The notes beneath the pieces were generated by a model. The model made no database searches and was not told the DNA's origin. It saw nothing but the letters and a program-made list of their open reading frames with translations. The position numbers were made by a program, and so were the translations under genes. From Malurus cyaneus samueli (Eukaryota; Chordata; Aves; Passeriformes; Maluridae): a stretch of DNA of 64,000 bases. The DNA is taken from positions 39,883,358 through 39,947,357 of the forward strand of contig CM019218.1 in the NCBI GenBank assembly GCA_009741485.1. Reading direction: 5' to 3'. Below are positions 1 to 14,107 of this stretch, piece by piece (positions within the stretch are counted from its first letter, which is position 1; each line of letters opens with the position of its first letter).

Positions 1-1680
1 ATGATGACCCTTAATATGAATGGAGACACTAATAGAAAAGGGTAGTGCTGCATCTCAACTAAGATAGGACTGAAAGACAGATTTGTTTTCATGTAGACAT
101 TCACACTTGGGAGAATTATGGAAGTTAAGAGATAGCTATATCTTTGAATGTAAATTAATCTCATGGTCAGGGGAGGATTGCTGTATAACACATATTCAAT
201 TCTGCTGCCCAGACAAAACCATTCCAAGCAACAGGTCACCTTCTGCTTCTGGAAAGAGAAGTTGTATCTCAACAGGAAGCCTATCATAAGAAAATTTCTC
301 CTGATATTCAAATGCTTCCTATCTTGAATTAATCCCATTATTTCTACAAATAACCTATATAATTTGAAATTTTTGATAACATTTCTTTTTATTATTGTCC
401 TTTGCATCTCATGAACTTCTAACGTCTCCCTGTAGTTGTTATTGTGCTAGATTATACTTAGCTATAACCTTTTCTTCCACAAGCTGTGAGATACAATTTT
501 TTTGAGTTAAACACACAAAAAAACACCCCCAATGTATAGAATATAGCATAGCTACTTACTGCCTTCCAAGTAAATATTCTTTCATTAGTGTAGCTCAGGA
601 TAAACAAATAGGTATGTATGGGTGGGTTGATTTTAAGAACTTATTGCACAGAGCAGTAAATAACAGCAACAAAGTGAAATAAGAACAATATATTTTTGTA
701 TGACTATCAAGAAAATATAGCAAAGTATATGCTCATATGGAGACCACATTGTTGGTAACATCATCCTCTGAATAAATTGACAAGGAAATGGAAGAGATTT
801 AAAGAATATGGTGAACAGAATCAATGACAGAAGAATACAGTCTAAGTGACACAAGGCGTAGGCCATTTAGGTCTCCTACTTATGCAGATCTTTGCCTGAC
901 AGTGAATAATTGTGTCATGAAAAAATGTCTTCTAATCCACATATCACGTCTCTGTCTTAGATAAAAATGATTTAGCAAAGAATTTCTTAAGAAAAGGTAT
1001 ATCTGTTAACTGAATAAAATACAATCAAAATTATAATGCAAGCATAATTTTGTTGCAATAACAATGAAAAAAGCAACATCACCAGCAAAAAAAACAGATC
1101 TGGATCTGCAGACAAAAACGGTGGAAAAAGGATGTATTTACCTTGGATAAAAATGGGATGTAATAGTTCTGTAGCAATTTCTTTGGGAGAGCAGGCATTG
1201 TTTCAGACAAATGCCAGAAAATGTTGATAAGATCTTATGCCAGCGTATGGCATATATCAGATTATGTGACAAATTATAACATTACTCTTTACAGAAACCT
1301 GCCATTATTGATTGGTTAAAATGCTTCCCGTAGCCAGCTGGCATCTACAACAAAGCCATATGAGTACATAGCTTAGTTGTTTATTCCTTTAGAGGATAAC
1401 AGAGTATGACAGTATTCAGGTACTAATTGAGAACTTATTTAGGCTTGCTTTTTTAATTTTTTTTTTACCAAGGTGCCCTCTTTCAGACAAAAAATAAAAG
1501 TGGCCAGCATTCAGACAACTTGCTGCACAAGCATGTGCTTATGTGAGGCTTACAGTAGAAAATGCCTCCACTGGGGCAGTTTACACATGAAAGGGAGCAT
1601 GCTGTATTCACAATGACATATTTTTTGTCATGAAAAGAAATATGCAATCCATTTGTAAATAACCAGTAATACCGAAACTG

Positions 1681-1751
1681 TTGGTTTATTTTGGTTTTTT
1701 TGGGGGTTTTTTTTTTGGTTTGTGTTTTTTTTTTTTTTTTTTTTTTTTTTT
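1681..1751. repeat. G-interrupted T-rich tract ending in T27
   Basis: Low-complexity T-rich sequence with short G blocks (GG, GGGGG) runs into an uninterrupted stretch of 27 T at 1725-1751. It is one of several tracts of this style in the window. The length of the homopolymer is likely to be polymorphic and prone to sequencing error. Confidence 0.9.
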
Positions 1752-2799
1752 AATCAAAATTGTTTTAGAATTTTGAACCTAAAATATAAACTACACCATT
1801 AACTTTCATTAATTCAACCAGTTTTGGAAAAAAAGTCAAGACCAAGGCCCCTTCCACATGAGTGAAGAATGACCAAAAAATTGACCGCATTTGTAAAACA
1901 TGATCATGATACTACTACTAGGCACAGATGAAACAGGTGCAGGAAAAGAGTGAGGGAACCAAGCTAAAATATCAACAGCATATCAAAGACTGATTTACCA
2001 TTCAACATATAGGTAGCAAAGTTTCCTTTTTTAAGATGTTCTCATCTGACAAGGTTTGTCAATCATCACTGTGTATGCAGAAATTAAAATTTTCCTGAAG
2101 TTTTTTTGGGAGACAACAGTTTGCAGTGCTTTTGAGAGCTGTGATGTTGTATGATGTCAGTAAAAATTGAGCCAATACCATTAACCTTTCCTAAATTTAT
2201 TTGACACAAACAGGTTCACTGTGTTTCACAAGAATAACTTTTCTGAATAGACAAATATTTGTCACTTTTAAACTACACAAGTTCAAAGATCTTTCCTCAT
2301 GCCTTGTTAGGTAGCCCATTAAGTCCATTTTTCTCGCACACACTGCCCAAGAAATGACCCTTAGTGAAAAAGACACAACTGAATCCTAAAGATTCTTTAT
2401 TGACTGCATTTGCTCATAGTGCTACCCAGTCCTAGCAGTTCACAGAGCAATGGGTTCATACATGTCCCAGGAGTCCATTTAAAGGACAATGGCTGTTTAT
2501 CCAAAGCACTCTTTCATGCCTTTCCATGCCTCTCTGCAACGCTCTTCACAAATGCTGCTACTATTTAAACCACATATTACTTTTAAGAAGGCATAATTAG
2601 TTTGGGTCTGGATTTTTTTTCCCCCCAGAGAAGTCAAAACACGGTTTTTATGCACACAACCATGAGGGATTTTGTAAGCCTCTCTGTTCACCAGTGGCTT
2701 TCCAAGTAAGATCTTTTCATCTTATTGATTTGATCCTAATTAAGTAAAGTAATTTTACAGTTATTATATGTTATAATGTGTGTTTCATGTTAATTATAT

Positions 2800-2848
2800 G
2801 CCTATCTATCTAACTAGCTACACTGTCTATCTTATCTATTTATCTTAA
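2800..2848. repeat. Degenerate (TATC)n microsatellite
   Basis: The tetranucleotide CTAT/TATC recurs with interruptions (ctatctatctaact, then tctatcttatctatttatct). This is a decayed simple repeat with no gene context. Confidence 0.7.
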
Positions 2849-5800
2849 CCTCTTACACTCCTCCATGTGATGTTTTCTTCCCAGATATTCAGGTAGTAAT
2901 ATTTTGTGTGATAATAATGGTGTATAAACTTGAACGACTGAAATGGAAGATACATACTTCTGTTCTCTTTCCTTGCTTATCTTAACCCCCTCTTTGCTCT
3001 GTAAATTAATTACATGCGTGTAAAGTATCCCAGGAAAATGGTTTCCTTATTTCAATATTTGATGTCTTTTAATTATGAAAATGTTCTGTCCTTCCAATTC
3101 TTGAAAAATAAGTAGAAGACATTAGTCTGTTTACAGTGCTTTCCTATCTAAATTTTAAGCTGGAATGAAAAATGGATTGTGTCAGCTACACAAGTCAGAA
3201 CGTCAGCAGCTAAAACTTTTGGGTCTTATGAAAGCAGATTAATTTCAGATGAGATTATTGTGAATGCAGTTTTATGAAAAAAAAAATGAAGGAAAAAGAA
3301 GAAAAAAACTAATCCCAAATTTTTTAGTCAGCAGATTAAATGTTGTTGAAGTGCTAATTGGCACATGATATTTTCTACCATGAAGCACTCATGTTACCAT
3401 GCTAACAGGATGCTTTCAGTCACTATGAGAAAAGAAACCCATACAGTGTTAGCTGTCATTATACCATATTTGTCCAGAATTAATAGTAACAGAAGCTAGA
3501 ACTGCCTTATGCTTTTATTTCCCCTCCTCCTCCAACGTGTTATACAAACTTTGGTTTTGTAAAAAAACAAGTCATACAAGGGCAACCATGGAATTAAGCA
3601 AACCTAATTCAGAATACTGGATTGTATGTGAGTACACTGGTTTTTCTAGTGAGATGTACTTTGTCCTTATGTTCCTGTTCTGTCAATCCACATTTGTAAT
3701 GATTTCTACAAAAATAGAATGTTAGTTTTCATATTAAGTATGCATTCTTTAAATCTGAGAAAGTCTTTTGCTATAGTCAGTGTTGGAAGCCCAGTATTTA
3801 TAAGTCAGCTTCTGTCACTTTTAAGAAGCAACTGCTATCTTTATTAATGTCCAAGGAATTTATACCCACAGAATGAAAACAGGTAGCTTCAGGTGCCTAG
3901 AGGATGAAGGCTAAAACTGATTTCATTACCTATAGATGAGTTTCAGAGATCTTCCAAAAATCACATCAGTATTAAAATCACTATGGAAACAGAAATTATG
4001 GTAATTCAAACCTTTAGAAATAATGAACACTTCAGCATTTTCAGCTTCCCCCTTGCCCTTTCCCTAATCCTTATGCTGTCATGATTTTGAGATCTGGGTT
4101 GTTCAAGGCTGAAGTGAAATTTTTTCACTCAGGAATCTGGCCTGTCTGTTTTACCTCCCTTGCAATGTACTGGGGTCAGCAGGTGGCATAAGTACTAAAT
4201 AGTGATCCCACACAGACTTCTCAATGGTTTTACTCTTTGACCAGCTGCTCTGGTTTGTGAATGCATGTCAGAGGTCCAGTTCAGAGCAGCTTGACTTGTC
4301 CAGGGACAGACATTAAGATTGTGCTTTGACAAAAGGGGCAAAAAGGCTTTATTCATTTATGAACTCTGTAATCTCTAGAAGTCAGCTTGTCCAACTCTGT
4401 ATTTTCTCTCAGTGTGTTTAGGAAAGTTAAAAATCTACCTCCAGCAAAGGAAGGAGCAGGGATATTTGTCATTTGTTTATTGGAGGAGCTGTTTTCAGGA
4501 TGGGTGTGCTGAAGAAAGCGTCTGAAATGACAAACATAGATTGGTCTTTGGCTTTACACACCGCCTGCACAAAACTCCTCTGAAGAAATAGCCAAGGTTA
4601 AAAACAGCTTTGTTAATTTTGAATGAATAATATCAGTACTCATTCTAAGTGATTTTTTTAGTATTTACAGAAACTGAAACAAACTTTGCAGAAACTAACA
4701 TACAACCAAGAAAAATGGTCTTATTTATCTTCTTGAGGAAATATATAGTAATAATGATACTCATTTTCTTAGGTATTTACCTGGCCAGTCATAACTTCCT
4801 AGGGTAATTAATATTTGATTGTCTATAGATTTTTTCCTAGTTAATAGATCAGATTCACAATTTAAATATAAATATATATTAACTAATTAACCTTTTGTAA
4901 AAAAAACCTGTTAAGATTTTTTCATGGATCAAATTTTTCAAATATCGTGCTTTATTACAGCCTAGTACTAGATTTTGGTTTTGCACCCATCTAAAATAGG
5001 CTTTTGATCTTAGGTAAACAAGCGTACCCCAAGCACACTCAGTATGATAAAAAAGCTAAATTGGGAAGTCATCTTGAGAAATACTGTGAAACACTGTACT
5101 GTGAATGCTTTACAAGCTAAAGTGATAATACTGTAACTTTAGGATGGCAAAGAAAGTGTGAGCCATGAGAAGTTTGGAAAAGTTTAGCTTTTTAGCTTCA
5201 ACTGGAACTGTTTAAGCTTTCAGTGGAAGTTGATAAATAAATTCTTGTTATGTGTATTACCTTTTTGTGCTTTAAAGGATACACTAAGCCCCAAAACAAA
5301 TACATTCTGTAAACAAACAGAAAGAAAGAAACAAGCCAACCTTCTGCTAAGTCCAAAATTCAAAACATATTGATTTTGATTCTTAAAAACTAGAACTCAG
5401 TCGCAGAAAATACAGAGAAACAGGAGAATTGACAATTGGCATTTTCAGCATCTGCTTTTCACAGCTGATATCTTCTGGCTCCATGACTTTAATTCCCTGA
5501 AAGCTCCTGTTGACCAGGTTTCACACTGTGGCTTGCTTGAAAATTATGGAACATGCACACTCTGAGTGGGACTCTGGGGACTTGTATTTTCCACATTTCC
5601 ACTGCAGAGAAAAACCTGCATTGAGTCCAGTAATATATCACTGTATTACAACCATCAGGGCATTTAATTTACAACTTAAATCAATTGGGACTTGCTGATG
5701 CCAGACAGTAATATACTGTCAGTTTTAAAACCCTGAATATTGCAGCTCAATACATGATGGGCTGTCAGTCAGCCAAGTGACAAAGTGACAATTTATGGTT

Positions 5801-6480
5801 TGTAAAAATCCAGCACATAAACTGCAAGAAAAATGCTCTTTGACTTAAGCAGCACACTCTGTGAAATGTGTTTTTGTTGAAAGGACTGCGTAAGGTGAGA
5901 GGAAGTTATTGCTGTTAAATAGAAACATTTTGCTCTCTTTACTTTATGACATTTTAAAGGGCCTGTTTACTGCTTGAGACTTAAAGAAATGCAGTAAATG
6001 GAAATACTGGGAATTTTTCCTTGGTGGTGGAAGGATAGTGATCTTGTGTAGATTTTTATAACCTCACTATAGCTCACCAGAGCTGTACAGAAGATTGGTA
6101 AGTAGTGGATGCTGAGAGGAAGGAATGCATAGTGAAAGCTGCTGCAATGGCACTGAAATAACCATGAGTTTTTAAGAAACAGGATGTTTTTTAGTGTTAA
6201 AGAAAAATAAGTAAGACAGGAGAAACAGATTCCTAGGTAGACAAAGGCCTGGTACTTCAAATGTCACAAAGCCAAAAAGCAGAACTTTCTCTCTGTGGTA
6301 TGTTCATGGCCTGGGTAAGCAAAACAAAAAGGGAATTTGTAACCCATTGGGGTCCATCTGAAAAAGATTGGAATGAAAGAAAACTACTTTTGCATTTTTT
6401 TATGGCTTCTACTTCCACTATACCCTTGGTTTTGAGAAGAACCATAAATAATTTTTTTTTTCTGGTAGAGGGAGATGGTA

Positions 6481-6637
6481 TTGGGTTTTGGGTTTTGTTT
6501 GTGATTCCTTTTGGTTGTTTGGTATTCTTTTATATGTGGTTTTTTTTTCAGGTTTTAATGGGTGGTTGTTGTTTTTGGTGGTCTTTTTTTTATTTTTTTT
6601 TGTTTGGCTTTTTTTAGCTTTTTTGGCTTTTTTTCAT
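6481..6637. repeat. G/T-rich low-complexity tract
   Basis: About 150 bases are almost entirely T and G on the + strand, with TTTTGGTT, GGGTTTTG and GGTGGTTGTTG blocks and long T runs. The open reading frame crossing it on the + strand (6261-6617) is compositional and not a gene. Confidence 0.85.
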
Positions 6638-7342
6638 GGAACTGTGAAAATAACTTAAAGTTGCAAAACTAGCCAATCCTGAACATATGGCTTCAGCCAT
6701 TTTATTAGCATGTGAGTTTATTTTCATGGGGTTGCTCACCTTTTGCCCCTTCATGAACAATATTAAAAGAAAGGAATTGATTGGAATGCAAATTTTGAAT
6801 TATCATGTATGGTGAGGACGAAGCATTCTTTAACTTAATTTGCAGAGAAGTGAATACTACAGAGAATCTGCAGACAAGAAAAGGAGGCAAATCCATCAAA
6901 TTTCAACTAATTTGTGTATTTTAAAACAAAGACAATATTGTTGACTTGGAAAATCAGCAGTTACAGATTATATTGAATAATTTTTGCTAACCTCTTGAAA
7001 TACACCATTTGTATCCTAAACACATAATCTCTGTACTGTACACTTTTAGTGCTGTTCTGGTCTGTTGCATACTGTAATTAACACCCCTTCTCTTTTTTTA
7101 GATTGAATTCTACTGTCTCCAAAAGCTATTTGAATATGAAATCCTTCCCTACACGTTTCAAACAAAAGAGTATTAAAAGCATATAAAACAATTATTGTCT
7201 TTTGCCCCTTCACTGTAACTTAGTCTTGACCCCTAGGGCTATTTAGTTGCTAAATCAGAGTAGGAAAGTTGTAATTTTGTCCTCATATTCTCTTGCGATT
7301 TGGCCATTCTGCTAAAATCCTCCTGGCTGATGACAATATGAA

Positions 7343-7386
7343 GGGGTGGTTTTTGTTTTTTTGTTTTTTGTTTTTTGGTTTTTTTT
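7343..7386. repeat. (GTTTTTT)n-like T-rich tract
   Basis: T runs of five to eight are separated by single or double G with roughly 7-base spacing (tttttgttttttt, gttttttg). It belongs to the same compositional class as the tracts at 1681, 6481 and 14008. Confidence 0.85.
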
Positions 7387-8150
7387 CAATTAGTTATTTC
7401 TGATATGACTGATGGTCCTAGAAACATCATAATATAGAACATGTAAGTAGGACAGGAATTAAATTGATTTCTTGAACCCAAGAATAATTGAAAATTATTT
7501 ATATTCTATGACATGACTAACTATAGAGTAGCTATTAATTCATAATCTTAATGCAATTTTTTCCCCACATAGGTCATAAATCCTTAAGATTTTGAGATTG
7601 TTATCCTAAATGCATATATAGATACCTAAGGCTCAAGAGATTATTAAATTAACACCAAAATGACTCAAAGCAGGGCAAAGAAATGTCATCTGGTCAGTCT
7701 AACTTTGACTGACATTTTTGAATCATGAGATGAATTGTAATTGTTCATATTCTTCAGTCACTGATATAAAGATCTTCTTTCTTCAAAGAATTACTTATAT
7801 AAAAGTAATGATTGAGACACAATCCTGAAGCTCTTGAGGACCTATAATAATATGTTAAATTTTATAACTATTTTATGCATATAGTATTCCCTGAGTTTAA
7901 AATAAAGTTCTAATACATATTCTGTCCAGAGGACAGTCTTGCATTTCTAGCAAAAAAAAAAATTCTTGTTGGAAAAATACCTTGCTGATGTCAGATTTTA
8001 TATTTTTGTATGTCTGCATTAATTTTAATTTTAAAAGAAACACTTAGTGTTCTGTTGCAGAGGAAAAAAATCCAAACACATTCCACTAATTGAAATTAAT
8101 CAGCAATATCTCAGATGATGACTACGTTGTTTGGCTCTTCTATTATCTCC

Positions 8151-8176
8151 TTTTTTTCTTTTTTTTTTTTTTTTTT
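8151..8176. repeat. Poly-T / polypyrimidine tract
   Basis: A T/C run of about 25 bases is followed by cttcctcatctag. The pyrimidine stretch followed by AG resembles a 3' splice site, but no coding sequence follows, so it is treated as a simple repeat. Confidence 0.7.
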
Positions 8177-8905
8177 CTTCCTCATCTAGGTGAAGATTTC
8201 TCCCAGATGTAGGGAGTATAGTCATTAAAAGCCAAGGTTTAGAAAAATCCAGCTTCACATCAATACTAATCCTTTCTATTGTGAAATTACTTTTTCCACC
8301 TCATTTAATGATAGAAACTTGGCAACTGTGATGTGCTTTATTTTATTTTTAACTTCACATCTGATAGATGCATGTGTGAGAGACTTGGCAGTTACAAAGT
8401 TGTTTTTGTTTACTTACTATTCAGTAGGCTCCTGCCCTTTAATGCGCAGTAGGATTCTACTATAATAGAGTATGGAACTTCTGATAGGTCAAGATGAATT
8501 TTCAGAAGGCAGGCTCACAGCTGTTTCTGTGCTGGAGATACTTTTGCACTGTAGTACATGTGTCAGTGTAGTCAGCAGTGTCCTTTCAAGAATCATGATT
8601 CCCAGTCAGAATCCCAAAACCTTCCTAGCATTTATGAGTATTTTTCTCAGCCTATGCAGAGCTTTTTGCACAGAGCTGGGCCTTTTCAGCAATCAGTCAA
8701 GTGGTGCAGGTAGCCACACCTTATTAAGGGGTGTTATAAAGGGGGGAAATAAAGAGAGGAGTGGGATGAGATGGGGGGAGTGTGGATCAAGTTGGGTTTG
8801 AAGTGAGTTATTTGGCTTTGAAGGAAGCTGTTTCACATCACTCAGCAAAGCTACCATGGGTGGCTTTGTTTTGCAGGAATGTATATAGAAATATGGGTTT
8901 GTTTC

Positions 8906-8924
8906 TTTTTTTTTTTTTTTTTTT
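8906..8924. repeat. Poly-T homopolymer (T19)
   Basis: Nineteen consecutive T. The short open reading frames on both strands that cross it contain F or K runs from the homopolymer and are not genes. Confidence 0.9.
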
Positions 8925-9045
8925 GCCACAGAAACCATGTCCTGTGAGAGCAGGTAAATGTTGTGCTTGTAAGGTTTTTGAGAAATACGTCCAGTCTTTG
9001 CTATGGGGAATGAAGATAATCTGTTCTGAACACTTATTTAACTGA

Positions 9046-9073
9046 GAGCCTGTAAATCTGAGCCTGTAAATTT
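9046..9073. repeat. Tandem duplication, 14-bp unit
   Basis: gagcctgtaaatct at 9046-9059 is followed directly by gagcctgtaaattt at 9060-9073, with one mismatch. It looks like a replication-slippage scale duplication in otherwise unique DNA. Confidence 0.85.
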
Positions 9074-10359
9074 GCCTATTTTCATCACTAGAATAAGACA
9101 GAAGATAAAAAATTATTAGTGAATCAATTCAATGTGTATGTCACATAGGTTGAGTATTGGGAATGTGGAGTCAGAAAACACAGAAGCTTCAGTTGCTGAA
9201 ATGGATGTTATCTGTCAAGGTGTAGTGACCTTTGTGATGTTTTTTTGATTATCACAAGTACAGATCCACAGTTGAGAGAGTAATATGTGTTGTATCAAAC
9301 TGATGGGACTGATCAAGCATTGTAGGCTGATGAATTGATGCAAGATTAAAAAAATTCTAAAGAAAAAATAGACTGTAATGGAATATAATGAAAGGTGGAA
9401 AGGTATTTTCTTTGATAAAGTCATTTCTGTCAATCATTTGGCTTTTCTCCCACTCATTTTGTCTACAGCAGGTGTACTATAACTTTCTCACAGTTGCATA
9501 GCAACTGGACACTAAATGTTTTAGTGTTTAGCAGTAATTATAGTTCTGTTGAAATTGTTTCAACAGAAAAAATTCTTTGCCTGCTTTTCCTTCTTCCGTG
9601 GTTTTAGTGTATTTGCCAAGATTATGGCTTTCTCTTTGAGGAAAAACACCTGTCAGAAAATGGGCTGAAACAAGCAGTTGTTTATCCCCTTGGTGATAAA
9701 GTGGGTCTGTTGTGCTTTGTCTGTAAACAATGAATGCACTTCCCAAAGGATGAATGTATGGATTTCAGTCATTGGTTTACCTCTCTTTTCAGACAAACAT
9801 TAACTGTCTAGACCAATTAAAAATTACCTGGACATCTATGAAGGGTGTTGTTTCAAATACCAAAAATGTACATCTCTAAACTTATAAAAAGGAAGAAATT
9901 TATTACTAATCACGTTGAAATACCAACTGCCCCTGGAAACAAAAGGTTTCTACTTCCTGTGTATAATGATGAATTAATTCTAAGACAGAAAAAAAGCATG
10001 GCTTATATTATACTATCCTCAAGTTAGATTCTTAAATATAAATAATTACATTACAGAGATGTTATATTCTTTCTCTGAAGTGGATACTACTTGCATCACA
10101 TTTGTACTTTAGAAATTTGGACTCAATAGAGATGTCAAGATACAGAAGAGAGCACCTCTGCCACGGGTTTTGATCTACTCAACTTCTAGTGCTTAAATCC
10201 AGCATTTATGACAATTTAACTTAACCTGAAAACTTTATTGCCCTGCATTTTTCTCTGCATTCTTTGCATTGCCTTTCAGAAGCTGACAGACATCTCAATG
10301 AGTCAGGTAGAACAATATCAGTACATTTTCTATGTGCATGTGTTTAGAAGTTTTTTTTA

Positions 10360-10407
10360 GGGGGAAAAAAAAAAAGAAAAAAAAGAAAAAAAAAACCCCA
10401 AAAAAAC
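10360..10407. repeat. A-rich tract with G and C blocks
   Basis: A GGGG block leads into A runs interrupted by single G, then by CCCC, then A7. On the opposite strand this is the same kind of G-interrupted T tract seen elsewhere in the window. Confidence 0.85.
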
Positions 10408-12620
10408 AGTATTTAAAACTGTTAGAATCATTTTGCAAAAGGGAAGAATACATACTTATAAGTCTTTGCACAACACAAGAAAAACCAGAATAAAGTATTG
10501 TATCACCACTTATCTGCCTGGCTGTCAGTGATGGATTATTTCTCTGAATTGGGCACTAAAATAAGATAAAAATTCCTATTTTGAGAATTTCTCAGATGTT
10601 TTCTAGAGGACGTAGCAATATTTCCAAGTTGTAAGTTGCAAATTGAAATTCTCCGTTACGCTCTGAATTAGACAAGAGTAGGAGATTTTTTGGGTCTACT
10701 TCCGGTAACAAATTATGCTAAAATATCTTTATTGTCTGAAATTTTCTTTTCAATCAAATTAGCAGCATAACTTGAACTGAAAGAAAATACTGATTTACTG
10801 ATTACTGGAGAGCTTTGTCATACTATCCTTGGCATGACTTCAGCAAGAAAATAGATTTCCCTCTTTTGATGAGGAATGATTTTGATTATTATTGAGAAAT
10901 GCAATAAATAAGGCTTAAATTGGTTTCTTCAGCTCTTTCAGTGATTAGAATTTGAGTAGAAAAAATTAAGGTGAAAAAGACTTGGCAACACAAATCTTTA
11001 ACCTTCCTCTTTCAAAATTGGTTGATACTACAACTATTGCGTATGGTAGCATTGAAAGGATGGATATGAATGCCACAATACATTTCAACACAATGGTGGT
11101 ATAAATAATGCATGAGTAACAAAGGAGCTGCAAGTGTGCTTGTGCAAAAGCAGGTAATTTTTTTTTTTTTTTATTCATTACAGGGGGTATGTATTTATAT
11201 TAACTTAAAGGAAAATTCAAATATTTGGTAGCAATAACACACCGTTTTTACCTTCAATTCCAATTTACCTTCAATTCTACAGCTGTGTGTGAGGGGGTCC
11301 TGCTACCTGAGAGTATTTAAAAGAATACATGAATTATGCTGTAAATAAATTGTAAATACAGTCATTGTCAAAGCAAAAAGGCATTTTTGATGTCTCACTC
11401 CATAACCATGACTTCTTCAAAACCTGCTAAAATTAAGTATAAACATCAGATCCAGGACTGAACCTGGTTAAATAACTCCCGTAGGAAATAATCTTCAAGT
11501 GTCTCACTCCTTTTAGGTAAAAGGCAATATGTAACATTGAGGACCAATATCAAAATAATTAATCAGGTAGACTAATAACTGGATTTAATGGGCTCAGAAC
11601 CACAAAGTTACCTCGGCCTGTCCATTCAGGTTAATGCTGACTAGATAATGGAAAATTTCGGAGCTGGGTGTCTCTACAGCATAGTTTTGGTTTGCTACTT
11701 TGGCTCATTTACAGTATTTTGCTGTAAATGTCTAAAATTGAATTACTTACTGGGCTTATACACCAGTGTTGCAAAATCAGAGTACAGGGACATTTCTGAT
11801 GAATGTCTTACTGGAGAGTGGGTGTTATCTGACATGTATCTATGTAATTATGATGACTTTCTCCTCCTTATCCCAGTAATGATTGTTTTATTCATCTGTT
11901 AATTCAAAGGAAGAATGTGTATGAAGTCTGGAGACAACATTGCAGATTTCTTAGTACTCCATGTTTTCGGTCTTTTAAATACTTTCTGTAGGTGTGCTTT
12001 GAGGCACAAATTAATTTTGGTAATAGGTAAACCTAAGGTTGTTCTTTCAGATGCTGTCTAATGCTTTTATTGTTACGGAATTAAAATGAAATCCTATAAT
12101 AATTAAGATCTAAGTATATGTTTTAAGAATAGAAATATTTCCATGTAAATATTACTAGACTTGAATGCTTGCCCATCTCATAAATGTATTCCTAACTATC
12201 CCAAATCAGCCTCCTACTGCTGTAATTACGGCTTGCATTTGTTGTGAGCAGCACACATCAAAACTTAAATTTTCCAAACAAAGGTGTACTAAACCATTCT
12301 GAAAAATATTTGGATGATTCATTGTGAAACTCGGGTCCATCACATTCATTCTTTAATCAGACATCAATAGCAAATTTACCTAGAGCTTTAGAAAATCAAA
12401 ACACTCTTCTTGGCAAATGATCTTGTAACTTGGGGATAAATAGATTTTCTTGAAACTTGGAGTAGTCGTTTTTTCTTTCTGAAGCAATTATTTGAACATT
12501 AGCAATCACAAAAGGTTAGGATTAAAAGTTGTACAGAAACATAAATGTCAGTAAACATCAGTTGCAGTGCCTCTGCTTTATTCTTTGCTCCTATATAAGA
12601 CAGTCTAGTTTTCAGCTCAA

Positions 12621-12672
12621 AGTGTCCAGTGCTTTTTTTTTTTTTTTTTTTTTTTTTCCCTTTATGGACACT
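12621..12672. repeat. T25 homopolymer flanked by 8-bp inverted repeat
   Basis: A run of 25 T at 12633-12657 is bracketed by agtgtcca (12621-12628) and its exact reverse complement tggacact (12665-12672). The arms could pair to put the T run in a loop. An 8-bp pair at this distance may be chance. Confidence 0.6.
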
Positions 12673-14007
12673 GAATTTTTCTTTTTTTTCTGATCAGTCT
12701 CTCAATGTTGATCCAAGAAAGTCATTAATGCATTGAATTCTCTAGATGACAAGCCAAACTGAGAGAATTTTTGTATACAATCTAGAGTGGAAAGTGTTAT
12801 CTTCTTCTCTTAGCACTACAGATGTGTGACCTTATGGGGAGACTGAGAGATGAGGAGTTCTTTTCACCTTTAATTTGGATATCAAGGCAAAGAACCTTAG
12901 GCAATGCACAGTTGGTTCATAATATTAAAAACAGAATGAAACTGGCTTGGATTACATTTGTTAACCTTTTATTAAATGCAGTCCTTAATGGGAATTGACC
13001 AGTGCGCAAGGCATTGATGCTGACTGCTGTAAATGTGTTTTTAAATGCAAAAATTTAGCTAAAGGTGAAGAATCAGCCTTATCTGATTATTGATGGCATA
13101 TATGGAGAGACAATAATGCAGGCAATCGTTACTCAGTGTCTTACGGTGGTCAAAATGGTTAAATAATGTAATGAAAATAAATCTTCATACACTAATGATA
13201 CTAAACATGATTTTAGTTATCCATTCTTATGTTCATTCTTATCATATTTAAACATGAAATCTATAAGATTTGCATATGAGAAAGGTGTTAAAGTAAAAAT
13301 AGGAAAATATCCTGTTTTGGTTACTCCATTTTTGTCTTTAGTTTCTTCAGTAGCCAACAATTTTCAGAGAAAACAGGTATTGTACAATAATATAAGCTGA
13401 CAACAGAGTTGTGGTCATGCGATATTTGGAAAACATCACATTCTCAGATGACAGAGATATGAAGTAAATGTTATTTGATAATACATATGATGATTTTATA
13501 TGTAGGGTAGATGTATGATAAATGCTGGTGAAACAGCTGATGCTGGCATTTGTAACCACAACAAAAAAATCGCTGATGCACAACTTAGAACCAAATTAGA
13601 CTGGAAAATGCACCATGTACTTGTTTAAACATCAAAATGTTCAGCCTGTTGCATTCAATAGGAGCTGTCCAGGTTAGTTACTATGCAAGTTGTAGCATTC
13701 CCTGATGAAAGAACATCTGGTGAAGTCTAACATGCAACAGTTGCAAAGAATTTATTAGTTGTAACTTTTAATTGACAGCTAAAGTATTTTTCTCATCTGT
13801 AAGGTCCCATAAATTCCTAGCTAGAGGGAAGAGGAAAGTAATCTAGATAAATCTTCATGCCACAGATGCTGGAATTTGGTTACTCTTTTTTGAAAAGGTT
13901 TCTAAATTCTAATAATGTTTTTTTTTTTAAATATTCCTGGTTGACCCATTATTAAGTAATTTCAGCTAACAAACTTTTCCATATAGTGTCACCTAAATCA
14001 CCTTCAG

Positions 14008-14107
14008 GGTTTATTTGGTAGGGTTTTTTGTTTGGCTGTGGGGTGTTTTTTGGCTGGGGGGAGGGTGTATTTGTTTTTTTTTGTTTCGTTTTTCTGCTAT
14101 TTTTTAA
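14008..14107. repeat. G/T-rich low-complexity tract
   Basis: T runs alternate with G blocks, including GGGGGGAGGG near 14055. On the + strand the sequence is nearly free of C and A. The minus-strand open reading frame across it (13952-14179) is K/P/N-rich for compositional reasons. Confidence 0.85.

Noticed and set aside
6261..6617. 118-codon plus-strand open reading frame with F/G/W-rich end
   Set aside because: The end is the translation of a G/T-rich low-complexity tract, and the rest shows no domain.
8151..8190. Strong 3' splice-site look-alike (polypyrimidine tract then cttcctcatctag)
   Set aside because: No open coding sequence or matching donor follows. Poly-T tracts in this window often end in AG by chance (for example 41678-41700).
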